This document shows positions 36,824 to 46,445 of a stretch of DNA of 64,000 nt, piece after piece. The number at the start of each line of letters is the position of its first letter. Position 1 is the first letter of the stretch. The DNA is from Thiodiazotropha sp040507225 (GTDB lineage Bacteria > Pseudomonadota > Gammaproteobacteria > Chromatiales > Chromatiaceae), in assembly GCA_040507225.1 (NCBI GenBank), contig JBEVVG010000003.1, positions 286,543 to 350,542 of the forward strand. The letters are read 5' to 3'. The notes under the pieces are model-generated. The model was not told the origin of the DNA and did not search any database. It saw only the letters and a list, made by a program, of their open reading frames with translations. Position numbers and translations under genes: made by a program.

Positions 36824-36848
36824 GCGGAGCCGCAGGGTTCCGCTTTTT
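36824..36848 (+). terminator. Attenuator-like hairpin between rpsB and tsf
   Basis: An eight-base stem with one G-T pair (GCGGAGCC with GGTTCCGC) and a four-base loop is followed by five T. It lies 16 bases after the rpsB stop. It probably lowers tsf transcription relative to rpsB, as partial termination at this junction does in other gammaproteobacteria. Confidence 0.65.
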
Positions 36849-36902
36849 CGCGCCCCGACGAACCAACATCAGCATCAAACTAATTTAATAGGTAGGCGGA
36901 CT

Positions 36903-37790
36903 ATGGCAATTACAGCCTCACAGGTGAAGGAACTGCGCGAGCGTACCGGCGCAGGCATGATGGAATGCAAGAAGGCATTGGTCGAGGCCGATGGCGACAT
37001 CGATGCGGCAATCGAGCAGATGCGCAAATCAGGCCAGGCCAAGGCGGCGAAGAAGGCGGGTCGCATCGCGGCCGAGGGCCTGATCAGCCTGAGCTTCAAC
37101 GACGACAGTTCACAGGCCGCGATGGTCGAGGTGAATTGCGAAACCGACTTCGTCGCCAAAGACGAGAATTTCACCTCTTTTGCCAAGGCCGTGGCGGAGC
37201 GTGTCCTGGCCGGCGGCGCCGATGGCGTGGAAGGCCTGATGGAACTTTCGCTGCACGAGGGCGAGGACACCACCGTTAACCAGGCTCGCGAGGCCCTGAT
37301 CGCCAAGCTGGGCGAGAACATGAACGTGCGCCGCTTCGCATCGTTCCAGGCCTCTTCCGGCAAGCTGGTCAGCTATCTGCACGGTGTGCGGATCGGCGTG
37401 GTGCTCGAACTGGATGGCGGTGACGAGGAATTGGGTCGGGATCTGGCGATGCACATCGCGGCGACCAACCCGGTGTGTCTCTCCGAGGCGCAGATGCCTC
37501 AGGATCTGCTGGACAAGGAACGTGACATCGTTACCGCGCAGGCCAAAGAGAGTGGTAAGCCGGATGAGATCGTGGCCAAGATGGTCGACGGCCGGATGCG
37601 CAAGTTCCTGGCTGAAAACACCCTCCTGGGCCAGGCTTTCGTCAAGGACCCGGACACCACGGTGGAGAAGCTGCTCAAAGCCAAGGGCGCCAATGTGCTC
37701 CAGTATCAGCGCTTCGAGGTCGGTGAAGGCATCGAGAAGAAACAGGAAAACTTCGCCGAAGAAGTCATGGCGCAAGCCAAAATTTCCTGA
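36903..37790 (+). CDS. tsf: Elongation factor Ts
   Basis: EF-Ts exchanges GDP for GTP on EF-Tu. The N-terminal UBA-like domain reads VKELRERTGAGMMECKKAL, and the TDFV motif in NCETDFVAKDENF contacts EF-Tu. The core and the C-terminal coiled-coil module (AKESGKPDEIVAKMVDGRM) follow. The 295 residues compare with 283 in E. coli. AGGT and AGG occur within 12 bases upstream of the ATG. The operon ends at the terminator at 37795-37834. Confidence 0.98.
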   Translation: MAITASQVKELRERTGAGMMECKKALVEADGDIDAAIEQMRKSGQAKAAKKAGRIAAEGLISLSFNDDSSQAAMVEVNCETDFVAKDENFTSFAKAVAERVLAGGADGVEGLMELSLHEGEDTTVNQAREALIAKLGENMNVRRFASFQASSGKLVSYLHGVRIGVVLELDGGDEELGRDLAMHIAATNPVCLSEAQMPQDLLDKERDIVTAQAKESGKPDEIVAKMVDGRMRKFLAENTLLGQAFVKDPDTTVEKLLKAKGANVLQYQRFEVGEGIEKKQENFAEEVMAQAKIS

Positions 37791-37794
37791 TCCC

Positions 37795-37834
37795 ACAACC
37801 GGACGGGGGCCTGACGCCCGCGTCCGGTTGTTTT
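37795..37834 (+). terminator. Intrinsic terminator of rpsB-tsf
   Basis: An 11-base perfect stem (37795-37805 with 37821-37831) with an inner GGGC/GCCC extension is followed by four T. It starts four bases after the tsf stop codon. Confidence 0.88.
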
Positions 37835-37964
37835 GAATTCCCCGCGGGGAATTGGCCGCGGATCGCGGATCCCGGTTTCTCCGGCTCCGGTATGAGCCGA
37901 ACACCACTTGCAGGCCACAAGTGGTTATAATCATCCTCCAAACCATGATCAGGACGGGTTTTCG

Positions 37965-38693
37965 ATGAGCGATCTGATTTGCCGGCGCATTCTGCTGAAG
38001 TTGAGTGGTGAGGCCCTGATGGGCGAGGGGGACTTCGGTATCGATCCCGTCGTGCTGCAGCGGGTCGCCGAGGAAATCAGGGATCTCAACGCGCGGGGTG
38101 TGGAGATCGGCCTGGTGATCGGAGGCGGCAACATCTTTCGTGGCGCCGGCCTGGCCCAGGGCGGCTTCGACCGGGTGCGTGGCGATCACATGGGGATGTT
38201 GGCCACCGTCATGAACTCACTGGCGATGCAGGACATGCTGACCCGGGTGGGGGTTGCCTCAGACGTCTATTCCGCGCTGAGCATGCCCGATGTCTGCGAG
38301 ACCTTTACTGCACGTGGGGCCCGCCAGAGTCTCGCCCAGCAGCGGGTCGCGATACTTGCCGCGGGTACCGGTAATCCCTATTTCACCACCGATTCCGCCG
38401 CCAGCCTGCGCGCGGTTGAGATCCAGGCGGACCTGCTGATCAAGGCGACCAAGGTCAACGGCGTCTATTCTGCGGATCCGGTCAAGGTACCCGAGGCGGT
38501 TTTCTATCCGCGCCTGACCTACGATCGGGCCCTGGCGGAGAACCTGCAGGTCATGGATGCCACCGCCATCGTGCTGTGTCGCGACAATGCACTGCCCCTG
38601 CGAATTATGAATATTAACGACCCTGGTGCCCTGCTGCGCCTGATGACCGGCGAGGAGATAGGGTCTCTGGTTGAGAAAGGCGATTCACTATGA
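37965..38693 (+). CDS. pyrH: UMP kinase
   Basis: PyrH phosphorylates UMP to UDP with ATP and is allosterically controlled by GTP and UTP. The amino-acid-kinase fold signatures are LKLSGEALMG at the N-terminus, GGGNIFRG, and TDSAASLRAVEI near residue 142. The 242 residues match the E. coli hexameric enzyme. Start at 37965, preceded by GGACGGG; the frame is open from 37908, but that part is not PyrH-like. It overlaps frr by four bases. Confidence 0.97.
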   Translation: MSDLICRRILLKLSGEALMGEGDFGIDPVVLQRVAEEIRDLNARGVEIGLVIGGGNIFRGAGLAQGGFDRVRGDHMGMLATVMNSLAMQDMLTRVGVASDVYSALSMPDVCETFTARGARQSLAQQRVAILAAGTGNPYFTTDSAASLRAVEIQADLLIKATKVNGVYSADPVKVPEAVFYPRLTYDRALAENLQVMDATAIVLCRDNALPLRIMNINDPGALLRLMTGEEIGSLVEKGDSL

Positions 38694-39247
38694 TTGACGA
38701 TATCAAAAACGATGCCTCGAGCCGCATGGGCAAGAGTGTGGAATCCCTGGTCCATGAACTCGCCAAGGTTCGCACCGGCCGTGCACATCCCAGCCTCCTG
38801 GATCACATCCGGGTCGACTACTACGGTTCCGAGGTGCCAATCAGCCAGGTAGCCAACATCAACGTTGAGGATGCACGCACCCTGACCGTGGTGCCTTGGG
38901 AGAAACCCATGGTGGCGGTCGTGGAAAAGGCCATCATGACCTCCGATCTGGGACTCAATCCCATGAGTGCGGGAAATGTGCTGCGGGTGCCCATGCCGCC
39001 CTTGACCGAAGAACGGCGTCGTGACCTGATCCGGGTGGTGCGCCATGAGGGAGAGAACGCCAAGGTGGCGGTCCGTAACATCCGGCGTGATGCGAATCAT
39101 GATCTCAAGGACGCGGTAAAGGAGAAAATGATTTCCGAGGACGACGAGCGTCGCGGCCAGGAAGTCATTCAGAATCTGACCGACAAGCACATCAAGCAGA
39201 TTGATGAGCTGTTGGAGGAGAAAGAGAAGGATCTGCTCGAGATTTGA
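38690..39247 (+). CDS. frr: Ribosome recycling factor
   Basis: RRF splits post-termination ribosomes with EF-G. The 185-residue tRNA-shaped protein has KVRTGRAHPSLLDHI, VPWEKPMV and LTEERRRDLIRVVRHEGE, all classic family sequences. The ATG overlaps the pyrH stop (ATGA), so translation is coupled. uppS follows after 33 bases. Confidence 0.98.
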   Translation: MIDDIKNDASSRMGKSVESLVHELAKVRTGRAHPSLLDHIRVDYYGSEVPISQVANINVEDARTLTVVPWEKPMVAVVEKAIMTSDLGLNPMSAGNVLRVPMPPLTEERRRDLIRVVRHEGENAKVAVRNIRRDANHDLKDAVKEKMISEDDERRGQEVIQNLTDKHIKQIDELLEEKEKDLLEI

Positions 39248-39280
39248 GTCGCTCGCAGCTCTACCGGATTTGAGGGAGTA

Positions 39281-40054
39281 ATGGTCAGCGACACCACAGA
39301 TATACCAGACCTGGGTGAGGGACGATCACCGGGACACATCGCCATCATCATGGATGGTAACGGACGCTGGGCGAAGAAACGCGGCTTGCCCCGCTATGCC
39401 GGTCACCCGGCAGGTGTCGAGGCGGTGCGGCGTATCGTCGAGGCCTGCGTGGTGTGGAAGATCCCGGCGCTGACCCTGTTTGCCTTCAGCAGCGAAAACT
39501 GGCAGCGGCCGCGCAAGGAAGTCAGCCTGATCATGGATCTGTTTGTGCGTTCCCTGAAAAAAGAGGTTCGCCGGCTTGATCGCAACGGCGTTCGTCTGCG
39601 GGTGATCGGCGATCTCAACGCGTTTTCCCCGAAACTCCAGGATCAGATTGCAGAGGCGGAACGCCTGACCTCTGAAAACACCGGTTTGCTGCTGCAGGTT
39701 GCGGCCAACTACGGTGGCCGCTGGGATATCACCCAGGCCGCGCGGCAACTCGCCGAGGCGGTCAAGCGCGGTGAAATGCAAGTCGAATCCATCGACGAAC
39801 AGGCACTCGCAAAACGTCTCTGTTTCAGCAACATCGCCGAGCCCGACCTGTTTATCCGCACAGGTGGCGAAAAACGCATCAGTAATTTCCTGCTCTGGCA
39901 ATGCGCCTATACCGAACTCTATTTCACCGATACCCTGTGGCCGGACTTTGGCCAACTGGACCTGCGCAAGGCGATCGAGGATTTCGCGGGCCGGCAGCGG
40001 CGATTCGGTCGTACCGGGGAGCAGGTCCAGGGACAGACCGCGGAAGCCTCTTGA
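39281..40054 (+). CDS. uppS: Undecaprenyl diphosphate synthase
   Basis: UppS makes the C55 cis-prenyl lipid carrier for peptidoglycan and O-antigen from FPP and IPP. The signature IMDGNGRWAKKRG holds the catalytic Asp25. FAFSSENW, NYGGRWDI and the C-terminal EPDLFIRTGGEKRISNF are all present. The length of 257 aa compares with 253 in E. coli. GGGAG lies six bases before the ATG. cdsA begins seven bases after its stop. Confidence 0.97.
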   Translation: MVSDTTDIPDLGEGRSPGHIAIIMDGNGRWAKKRGLPRYAGHPAGVEAVRRIVEACVVWKIPALTLFAFSSENWQRPRKEVSLIMDLFVRSLKKEVRRLDRNGVRLRVIGDLNAFSPKLQDQIAEAERLTSENTGLLLQVAANYGGRWDITQAARQLAEAVKRGEMQVESIDEQALAKRLCFSNIAEPDLFIRTGGEKRISNFLLWQCAYTELYFTDTLWPDFGQLDLRKAIEDFAGRQRRFGRTGEQVQGQTAEAS

Positions 40055-40061
40055 TCCGGCC

Positions 40062-40886
40062 ATGCTGAAACAGCGCGTCATAACCGCCTTGATCCTCGCC
40101 CCTCTGGTGTTGATGGCGGTGTTGCTGTTGCCGACACCTTATGTGGCTTTTTTCCTCGCCCTGGTCGTGGCTGTGGGCGGTCGTGAATGGGCCCGCCTGA
40201 GCGGTATCCAGTCCCCCGTTATGCAACTGCTCTACGCCGTGCTGATGGTGGCGGCGATGGCAGCCAGTTATGTCTCCATACCAGAATCCTGGGTTCCCTG
40301 GGTAATGGGGCTCTCCGTGCTCTGGTGGTGCACCGCGCTCTACCGACTGGCCGGCTACCGGTCATCGCAACCGGTCTCGGACCATTTCGCACCGATTCAG
40401 GCAGTTGAAGGATTCCTGGTCCTGCTGCCCGCCTGGATTGCCCTGGTGACCCTGCACCGTATTCCACACTACGGCCCGGGGCTGCTGGTGTTCGTGCTGA
40501 TTCTGATCTGGAGTGCCGATGTGGGGGCCTATTTCGCCGGGCATCGCTGGGGGCAGCGCAAGCTGGCGCCCGAGGTCAGTCCCGGCAAGACCCGCGAAGG
40601 GGTTTACGGGGCCATGGCCAGCGCGCTGCTGTGCGGTCTGGTCCTGGTCTGGTGGCTCGAGAGCGGGTGGTTGAGCGGGTTGCTGATCCTGCTGTTGTGC
40701 CTGGTCACCATGATGCTTTCGGTGGTCGGGGACCTGTTTGAAAGCCTGCTCAAACGCCAGCGGGGGATGAAGGACAGCGGAACCCTGCTGCCCGGGCATG
40801 GCGGGATGCTGGATCGAATCGACAGTCTTACCGCGGCAGCGCCGGTGTTTCTGTTCGGCCTGACCCTGCTCGGGAGGGTGACATGA
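40062..40886 (+). CDS. cdsA: Phosphatidate cytidylyltransferase
   Basis: CdsA converts phosphatidic acid and CTP to CDP-diacylglycerol, the precursor of all phospholipids. The 274-residue inner-membrane protein has about eight hydrophobic segments and the C-terminal signature KDSGTLLPGHGGMLDRIDS. ATG 40062 is the start of CdsA-like sequence; the frame is open further upstream only as a shadow of uppS. It overlaps dxr by four bases (ATGA). Confidence 0.96.
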   Translation: MLKQRVITALILAPLVLMAVLLLPTPYVAFFLALVVAVGGREWARLSGIQSPVMQLLYAVLMVAAMAASYVSIPESWVPWVMGLSVLWWCTALYRLAGYRSSQPVSDHFAPIQAVEGFLVLLPAWIALVTLHRIPHYGPGLLVFVLILIWSADVGAYFAGHRWGQRKLAPEVSPGKTREGVYGAMASALLCGLVLVWWLESGWLSGLLILLLCLVTMMLSVVGDLFESLLKRQRGMKDSGTLLPGHGGMLDRIDSLTAAAPVFLFGLTLLGRVT

Positions 40887-42082
40887 GAGGCATTACGGTG
40901 CTGGGCTCCACGGGTTCCATCGGGGTCAGCACCCTGGACGTGGTTGCGCGCCATCCGGACAAGTACCGGGTCATCGCGCTGACCGCGCATCAGGATGTTG
41001 CGAGGATGGCAGAGCAGTGTGAACGGTTCCAGCCGAAGATTGCGGTGATGGCGGACCGCCAGGCGGCCGACCGGCTCGCCGCTGAACTGAACCGGCGGGG
41101 GGTCAGTTCCGAGGTGCTGGAAGGTCAGAGGGGCCTGGAGATCGCGGCGGCGATGCGCGATGCGGAACTGGTGATGGCCGCCATCGTCGGCGCTGCCGGT
41201 CTGCTTCCGACCCTTGCGGCGGTGCGCGCGGGTAAACAGGTGCTGCTCGCCAACAAGGAGGCCCTGGTGGTCGCCGGGCATCTGTTCATGCAGGAAGTCG
41301 AGGCCCACGGAGCCTCCATCCTGCCCATCGACAGCGAGCACAACGCAATTTTTCAGTGCATGCCGGCGGATTTTGCCAAGGGTCTGGATCACGGCGGCGT
41401 CAGACGAATTCTTCTGACGGCTTCGGGCGGCCCGTTTCGCACCACCCCCCTGTCCGAGCTGCAAGGGGTGACGCCGGATCAGGCCTGCGCCCATCCGAAC
41501 TGGGCCATGGGACGCAAGATTTCCGTGGATTCCGCGACCATGATGAACAAGGGACTGGAGGTGATCGAGGCGCATTGGCTGTTTCGCGCCGAGGCGCAAC
41601 GCATCGAGGTCGTGCTGCATCCCCAGAGCGTGATCCACTCGATGGTGGAATACCGGGACGGCTCGATCCTGGCACAACTCGGTCAGCCCGATATGCGCAC
41701 CCCCATCGCGCATGCGCTGGCCTGGCCAAATCGTATCGAATCCGGGGTCGAAAGCCTCGACCTGTTCAGCATTGCCCGGCTCGATTTCGAGCCTCCCGAG
41801 CACGATCGTTTCCCCTGTCTGGGGCTGGCCTATGCGGCGATCCGCAGCGGCGGCAATGCGTGTGCCATTCTGAACGCGGCGAACGAGGTCGCGGTGGATG
41901 CCTTTCTCCAGGAGCGTCTCGGCTTTACCGGTATCGCCGAGGTGGTGGAGGAGACCCTGCAGCGGTTACCCGTTGCGCCGGTCGTCGATCTGCAGGGCTT
42001 GCTCGAAGATGATCGAAAGGCGCGGGATGTGGCGGAACAAGTGATACAAAACAGGGTCTCAAGCAGCGGTCCCCCGGGCTGA
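40883..42082 (+). CDS. dxr: 1-deoxy-D-xylulose 5-phosphate reductoisomerase
   Basis: Dxr (IspC) makes MEP, the committed intermediate of non-mevalonate isoprenoid synthesis, using NADPH and a divalent metal. The Rossmann motif GSTGSIG is at 8-14. IDSEHNAIFQ holds the metal ligands, GRKISVDSATMMNKGLEVIEA covers the substrate loop, and the C-terminal helical domain is complete. The 399 residues match E. coli (398). It is coupled to cdsA by the ATGA overlap and followed by rseP after 26 bases. Its product feeds UppS in the same cluster. Confidence 0.97.
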   Translation: MRGITVLGSTGSIGVSTLDVVARHPDKYRVIALTAHQDVARMAEQCERFQPKIAVMADRQAADRLAAELNRRGVSSEVLEGQRGLEIAAAMRDAELVMAAIVGAAGLLPTLAAVRAGKQVLLANKEALVVAGHLFMQEVEAHGASILPIDSEHNAIFQCMPADFAKGLDHGGVRRILLTASGGPFRTTPLSELQGVTPDQACAHPNWAMGRKISVDSATMMNKGLEVIEAHWLFRAEAQRIEVVLHPQSVIHSMVEYRDGSILAQLGQPDMRTPIAHALAWPNRIESGVESLDLFSIARLDFEPPEHDRFPCLGLAYAAIRSGGNACAILNAANEVAVDAFLQERLGFTGIAEVVEETLQRLPVAPVVDLQGLLEDDRKARDVAEQVIQNRVSSSGPPG

Positions 42083-42108
42083 AAGGCGTGAACGAATCTC
42101 AAGTGTAA

Positions 42109-43479
42109 ATGATGAATTCCTTACTCTTTACCATCCTCTCCTTCGTGGTTGCGCTGGCAATCCTCATCGCCGTGCACGAGTTCGGCCATTTCTGGGTGGC
42201 GCGCAAGCTGGGGGTCAAGGTGCTGCGCTTCTCGATTGGCTTCGGCAGCCCGCTGTGGCGGCGCGTCAGCCCGGTCGACGGCACCGAGTACGTGATCGCG
42301 GCGATCCCCCTGGGCGGTTACGTGAAGATGCTCGATGAGCGCGAGGCGCCGGTCCCTGAGCATCTCCAGCCCCAGGCCTTCAACCGCCAGTCCCTGGCCA
42401 AGCGCAGCGCGATCGTGGCGGCGGGACCGCTGTTCAACTTCATCTTCGCGATCTTCGCCTTCTGGTTCATCTTCGTCAGCGGCGATGTGGGACTCAAGCC
42501 GCTGATCGGCGATGTCGAAGCGGATTCGCTGGCGCAGAAGAGTGGTTTCGTGGCGGGCGATGAGATCGTCGCCATCGATGGCGAGCCAACCCCCACCTGG
42601 GAAAACGTGGTCTACACCATGCTCTCCCAGGCACTGGATCATGACGCCCTGACCGTGCAGGTGGTAAACCCGGCCAGCGGTGAAGCGGAGTACCGCCTGC
42701 CCAGCGCGGATCTGCCGGAAATGGCGGAAGAAGGCCAGCTGCTGCCGAATCTGGGGCTGACGCCCAAGCGGCCCAGTATTCCGGCGGTAATCGGCGAGGT
42801 GGTTTCCGGAGAGCCGGCGGACCAGGCCGGTCTGATGCCCGGGGACAGGATCCTCAAGGCCAATGACCAGGAGATCGCGGATTGGGCGGCCTGGGTGGAA
42901 TATGTCAGGGAGAGACCCGGGCAGTTGCTGGAACTCGAAGTCGACCGGGGGGGGGATTACCAGGATGTGGAGATCACCCCCAAAACCATCGAGGGTTCGG
43001 ATGGTAAGCGCTACGGCCGGATCGGGGCCGGGGTCGAGGTTCCGGATGACCTGATGGACGACTACCGGGCGACCGTGCGTTACGGGCCTCTCGAATCGGT
43101 CGGTCAGGCCCTGGACAAAACCTGGGACCTCTCCGTTTTGATGCTCAAGATGCTGGGTAAGATGGTCACCGGGGAGGTCTCCCTGAAGAACCTGAGCGGG
43201 CCGATCTCGATTGCCGATTCGGCGGGAAAGTCGGCGAGTTACGGAATGGTTTATTTCATCAAGTTCCTGGCCGTGGTGAGCGTCAGCCTGGGGGTGCTGA
43301 ACCTGCTGCCGATTCCGGTCCTGGACGGGGGACACCTGTTCTACTTCCTGATCGAGGCGATTCAGGGGCATCCGCTCTCGGAACGCGCGATGGAGCAGGG
43401 GCAGAAGATCGGTTTATTGATTCTGTTTCTGGTGATGAGTCTGGCGATCTATGTCGACCTGAATCGCTTCCTTGGATAG
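42109..43479 (+). CDS. rseP: Site-2 intramembrane protease RseP
   Basis: RseP cleaves the anti-sigma factor RseA within the membrane after DegS and so activates sigmaE. The zinc motif is HEFGH at 23-27 in the first transmembrane segment. Two periplasmic PDZ domains lie at about 115-300, and LDGGH near the C-terminus gives the third metal ligand in the last membrane helices. Two successive ATG codons (42109, 42112) are possible starts. The 456 residues match E. coli (450). bamA, a sigmaE target, follows. Confidence 0.96.
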   Translation: MMNSLLFTILSFVVALAILIAVHEFGHFWVARKLGVKVLRFSIGFGSPLWRRVSPVDGTEYVIAAIPLGGYVKMLDEREAPVPEHLQPQAFNRQSLAKRSAIVAAGPLFNFIFAIFAFWFIFVSGDVGLKPLIGDVEADSLAQKSGFVAGDEIVAIDGEPTPTWENVVYTMLSQALDHDALTVQVVNPASGEAEYRLPSADLPEMAEEGQLLPNLGLTPKRPSIPAVIGEVVSGEPADQAGLMPGDRILKANDQEIADWAAWVEYVRERPGQLLELEVDRGGDYQDVEITPKTIEGSDGKRYGRIGAGVEVPDDLMDDYRATVRYGPLESVGQALDKTWDLSVLMLKMLGKMVTGEVSLKNLSGPISIADSAGKSASYGMVYFIKFLAVVSVSLGVLNLLPIPVLDGGHLFYFLIEAIQGHPLSERAMEQGQKIGLLILFLVMSLAIYVDLNRFLG

Positions 43480-43598
43480 CGCTATGTCAACCGGCGCTGG
43501 ATAACTTATACTGACGGGCTTTCCGTTGCAGTCGACACCCTGGAAGCCAGCGACCGGGGTATAAAAAGATAATGAATAACCCGGTGTAACTACACATC

Positions 43599-45890
43599 AT
43601 GCATTTTTGGTCGCGGATTTTTGCTTCATTTGCCCTGTTGTCGGGATTGCTCTCGCCGCTTACGGCCGAGGCCTTCCTCGTGGAGGACATACGGGTTGAA
43701 GGATTGCAGCGCATCTCCGCGGGTACCGTGTTCAACTATCTGCCGGTGAAGACCGGTGACGAGGTCAATACCGGCAACACCGCGCAGATCATCCGCGCCC
43801 TGCACAAGACCGGTTTTTTCCAGGACATCCGCCTGGAGCGCGAAGCTAACGTGCTGATTGTCTTCGTGCATGAGCGTCCGGCGATTGCGGAGATCAATAT
43901 CACCGGCAACAAGGACCTGGACACCGACGCCCTGATGGCCGGATTGAAGGACATCGGCCTGGCCGAGGGGCTGGTATTCAAACGCGCCCTCCTGGAACAG
44001 GTCGAGCAGGAACTCAACCGGCAGTATTTCGCACGTGGCAAATACGGGGTCAGGATCACCTCCACCGTCACCCCACTGGAACGTAACCGGGTCGGGGTGG
44101 ACATCGATATCTCCGAGGGTCTCACGGCTCGTATCAAGAAAATCAACGTCATCGGTAATAAGGCCTTCGAAGATGACGACCTTCTGGACGAACTGCAACT
44201 CGGGGTGCCGGCCTGGTACGCCATCTTCTCCAGTCGTGACAAGTATTCGAAACAGGCCCTGGCGGGTGATCTGGAGACCCTGCGCTCCTACTATCTCGAT
44301 CGGGGCTATATCGATTTCAAGATCGATTCCACCCAGGTGTCCATCACCCCGGATAAAAAGGATATCTACATCACCATCGCACTCACCGAAGGGGATGTGT
44401 TCACCCTCAGCGACATCAAGCTGGCCGGGGAACTGGAACTGCCCCAGGATGAGCTTTTTCCGTTGATTCACCTGCGCCGCGGAGAGGTGTTTTCCCGCAA
44501 GCGTCTGACCGCGAGTGCCGATCGTCTGAATCGCAAATACTCTGACGCGGGTTATGCCTTCGCCAATGTGAACAGCATTCCCGATATCGACCGGGACAAT
44601 CACACGGTGGCAATCACCTTCTTTGTCGATCCCGGCAAGCGGGTCTATGTGCGCTACATCAATATCGCCGGCAATGCCACGACCCGGGACGAGGTGATTC
44701 GGCGCGAGATGCGGCAGATGGAATCCGCCTGGTTCTCCGGGGAGAAGACCCGGCTCTCCCGGGAACGTCTGCAGCGTCTGGGTTTCTTCAGTGAAGTGAA
44801 CATGGAGACTCCGGCGGTCACCGGTGCCACCGACCTGGTGGATGTCAACCTGAACGTTACCGAGGCCGCCTCCGGCAGCCTGAGTGCGGGTATTGGATAT
44901 TCCGAAACCCAGGGGGTGCTGTTCAATGCCAGCATCACCCAGAACAACTTTCTTGGCACCGGTAAACGGGTCAGCGCCGGGTTTGACACCAGCAGTGCGA
45001 CGAAAAAGGCCTCGCTCTCCTACACCGATCCGTACTACACCATCGATGGAGTGAGCCAGGGGTACGAGCTGAGTTACCGCAAGACCGACTTTGCCGAACT
45101 GAATATCTCCAGCTACTCCACCGATGTGGGGAGACTGGGTATCAATTTCGGTATTCCAGTCACCGAGTACGACCGCCTGAAGTTCAGCCTGGCCTATGAA
45201 CACACCACCTTCTACGAAGGCTCGTCCGCCTCCGACGAGATCAAGGAATTCATCCAGGACAACGGCACCAAGTTCAACGATCTCGAGGCGGTCGCCAGCT
45301 GGATACACGACACCCGTGACAGGGCGATCTTCCCCAACCGGGGCGGACGCCAGGTATTCACCGCCGAGGCGAATACCCCGGGCAGCGATCTGCAGTATTA
45401 CCGGCTCTCCTATTACAATTCCCACTATTTTCCCTTGACCAATGACCTGACCCTCAAACTGAACGGTGAGCTGGGTTACGGCGATGGTTACGGGGACTTC
45501 GATACCCTGCCGTTTTTCCGCAACTTCTATGCAGGTGGTATCGGATCGGTGCGGGGGTTCGAAGAGAATTCCCTGGGTCCGGAGGACTCAGAGGGCGATT
45601 CCATGGGCGCAAATGCTAGAATCGTTGGTCAGATGGAACTCCTGTTTCCCATGTTTGGGGACGATTTCAGGGATACCGTGCGTGGGGGGTGGTTCGTGGA
45701 TGCGGGTAACGTATTCGACCTGGCGGGTGGCGAGGATGTCACCTGGGACGGATTTCGAGCTTCGACCGGTCTGATGTTATCCTGGTTCTCTCCGGTGGGA
45801 GCCCTGTCGTTCAGCCTGGGCTATCCGCTCAAGAAGGAGGACGGTGATGATACGAAAACTCTTCAATTCAGAATTGGCAGTGGTTTCTAA
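43599..45890 (+). CDS. bamA: Outer membrane protein assembly factor BamA
   Basis: BamA is the Omp85 protein that inserts beta-barrel proteins into the outer membrane. A signal peptide of about 25 residues (ending AEAF) precedes five POTRA domains: IRVEGLQRISAGTVFNYL begins the first and YVRYINIAGN the fifth. A 16-strand barrel from about residue 410 carries VRGF in GSVRGFEENSLGP, the conserved L6 motif. The protein ends in IGSGF with terminal Phe, the BAM recognition signal. At 763 aa it is a little shorter than E. coli BamA (810). Confidence 0.97.
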   Translation: MHFWSRIFASFALLSGLLSPLTAEAFLVEDIRVEGLQRISAGTVFNYLPVKTGDEVNTGNTAQIIRALHKTGFFQDIRLEREANVLIVFVHERPAIAEINITGNKDLDTDALMAGLKDIGLAEGLVFKRALLEQVEQELNRQYFARGKYGVRITSTVTPLERNRVGVDIDISEGLTARIKKINVIGNKAFEDDDLLDELQLGVPAWYAIFSSRDKYSKQALAGDLETLRSYYLDRGYIDFKIDSTQVSITPDKKDIYITIALTEGDVFTLSDIKLAGELELPQDELFPLIHLRRGEVFSRKRLTASADRLNRKYSDAGYAFANVNSIPDIDRDNHTVAITFFVDPGKRVYVRYINIAGNATTRDEVIRREMRQMESAWFSGEKTRLSRERLQRLGFFSEVNMETPAVTGATDLVDVNLNVTEAASGSLSAGIGYSETQGVLFNASITQNNFLGTGKRVSAGFDTSSATKKASLSYTDPYYTIDGVSQGYELSYRKTDFAELNISSYSTDVGRLGINFGIPVTEYDRLKFSLAYEHTTFYEGSSASDEIKEFIQDNGTKFNDLEAVASWIHDTRDRAIFPNRGGRQVFTAEANTPGSDLQYYRLSYYNSHYFPLTNDLTLKLNGELGYGDGYGDFDTLPFFRNFYAGGIGSVRGFEENSLGPEDSEGDSMGANARIVGQMELLFPMFGDDFRDTVRGGWFVDAGNVFDLAGGEDVTWDGFRASTGLMLSWFSPVGALSFSLGYPLKKEDGDDTKTLQFRIGSGF

Positions 45891-45909
45891 ACAACTAGGG
45901 AGTCAATGG

Positions 45910-46425
45910 GTGATTTTAAAACGAATTCAAATACTTGCATTTATTCTCATGATCATGAGTGGCGCCAGTGTGGGGGCCGAAGAGTATCGCATCGCATTCG
46001 TCAACGCGACCAAAGTGTTTGAAGAATCCCCGCAGTACCAGGTGGCCCGCGATCGGCTGCAGAACGAGTTCTCCCGGCGGGAAAAGGATCTGGTCGCCTC
46101 TCAGAAACAGCTCAAGCAACTCGAGGAGAAACTCCAGCGCGACGGCTCAGTGATGAGCGAATCCGAGGTCAAACGGCTTGAACGGGATATTCTGAACCGC
46201 AGTCGCAAACTGAAAAATGCCCAGACCGAGTTTCGCGAGGACCTCAACCTGAGGCAGAACGAAGAATTCAAGAAACTGCGTCAGCAGGTGCGTGAAGTGA
46301 TCCAGGAGGTCGGCAAGAGCGAGAAGATCGACCTGATCGTTTCCGATGGTGTGGTTTACTACAGCAAGAAAATCGATATTTCCGACATGGTGTTGGACAA
46401 GCTCCGTCAGCTCAAGGCCGAGTAA
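45910..46425 (+). CDS. skp: Periplasmic chaperone Skp (OmpH family)
   Basis: Skp holds unfolded outer-membrane proteins during transit to BAM. I choose GTG 45910 because AGGGAG lies seven bases upstream and a normal signal peptide follows (LKRIQILAFILMIMSG, ending VGAEE); a GTG at 45844 would start inside bamA. The mature protein has a beta-strand start (YRIAFVNATKVFE), long coiled-coil tentacles rich in Lys, Glu and Gln, and a return strand (IDLIVSDGVVYYS). The 171 residues match the family. Confidence 0.94.
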   Translation: MILKRIQILAFILMIMSGASVGAEEYRIAFVNATKVFEESPQYQVARDRLQNEFSRREKDLVASQKQLKQLEEKLQRDGSVMSESEVKRLERDILNRSRKLKNAQTEFREDLNLRQNEEFKKLRQQVREVIQEVGKSEKIDLIVSDGVVYYSKKIDISDMVLDKLRQLKAE

Positions 46426-46445
46426 AGCGGGCCCAATCCTTGTCC

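Noticed and set aside
43626..45425. 599-codon minus-strand frame
   Set aside because: It is a shadow of bamA; the plus frame has POTRA and barrel features and the terminal Phe.
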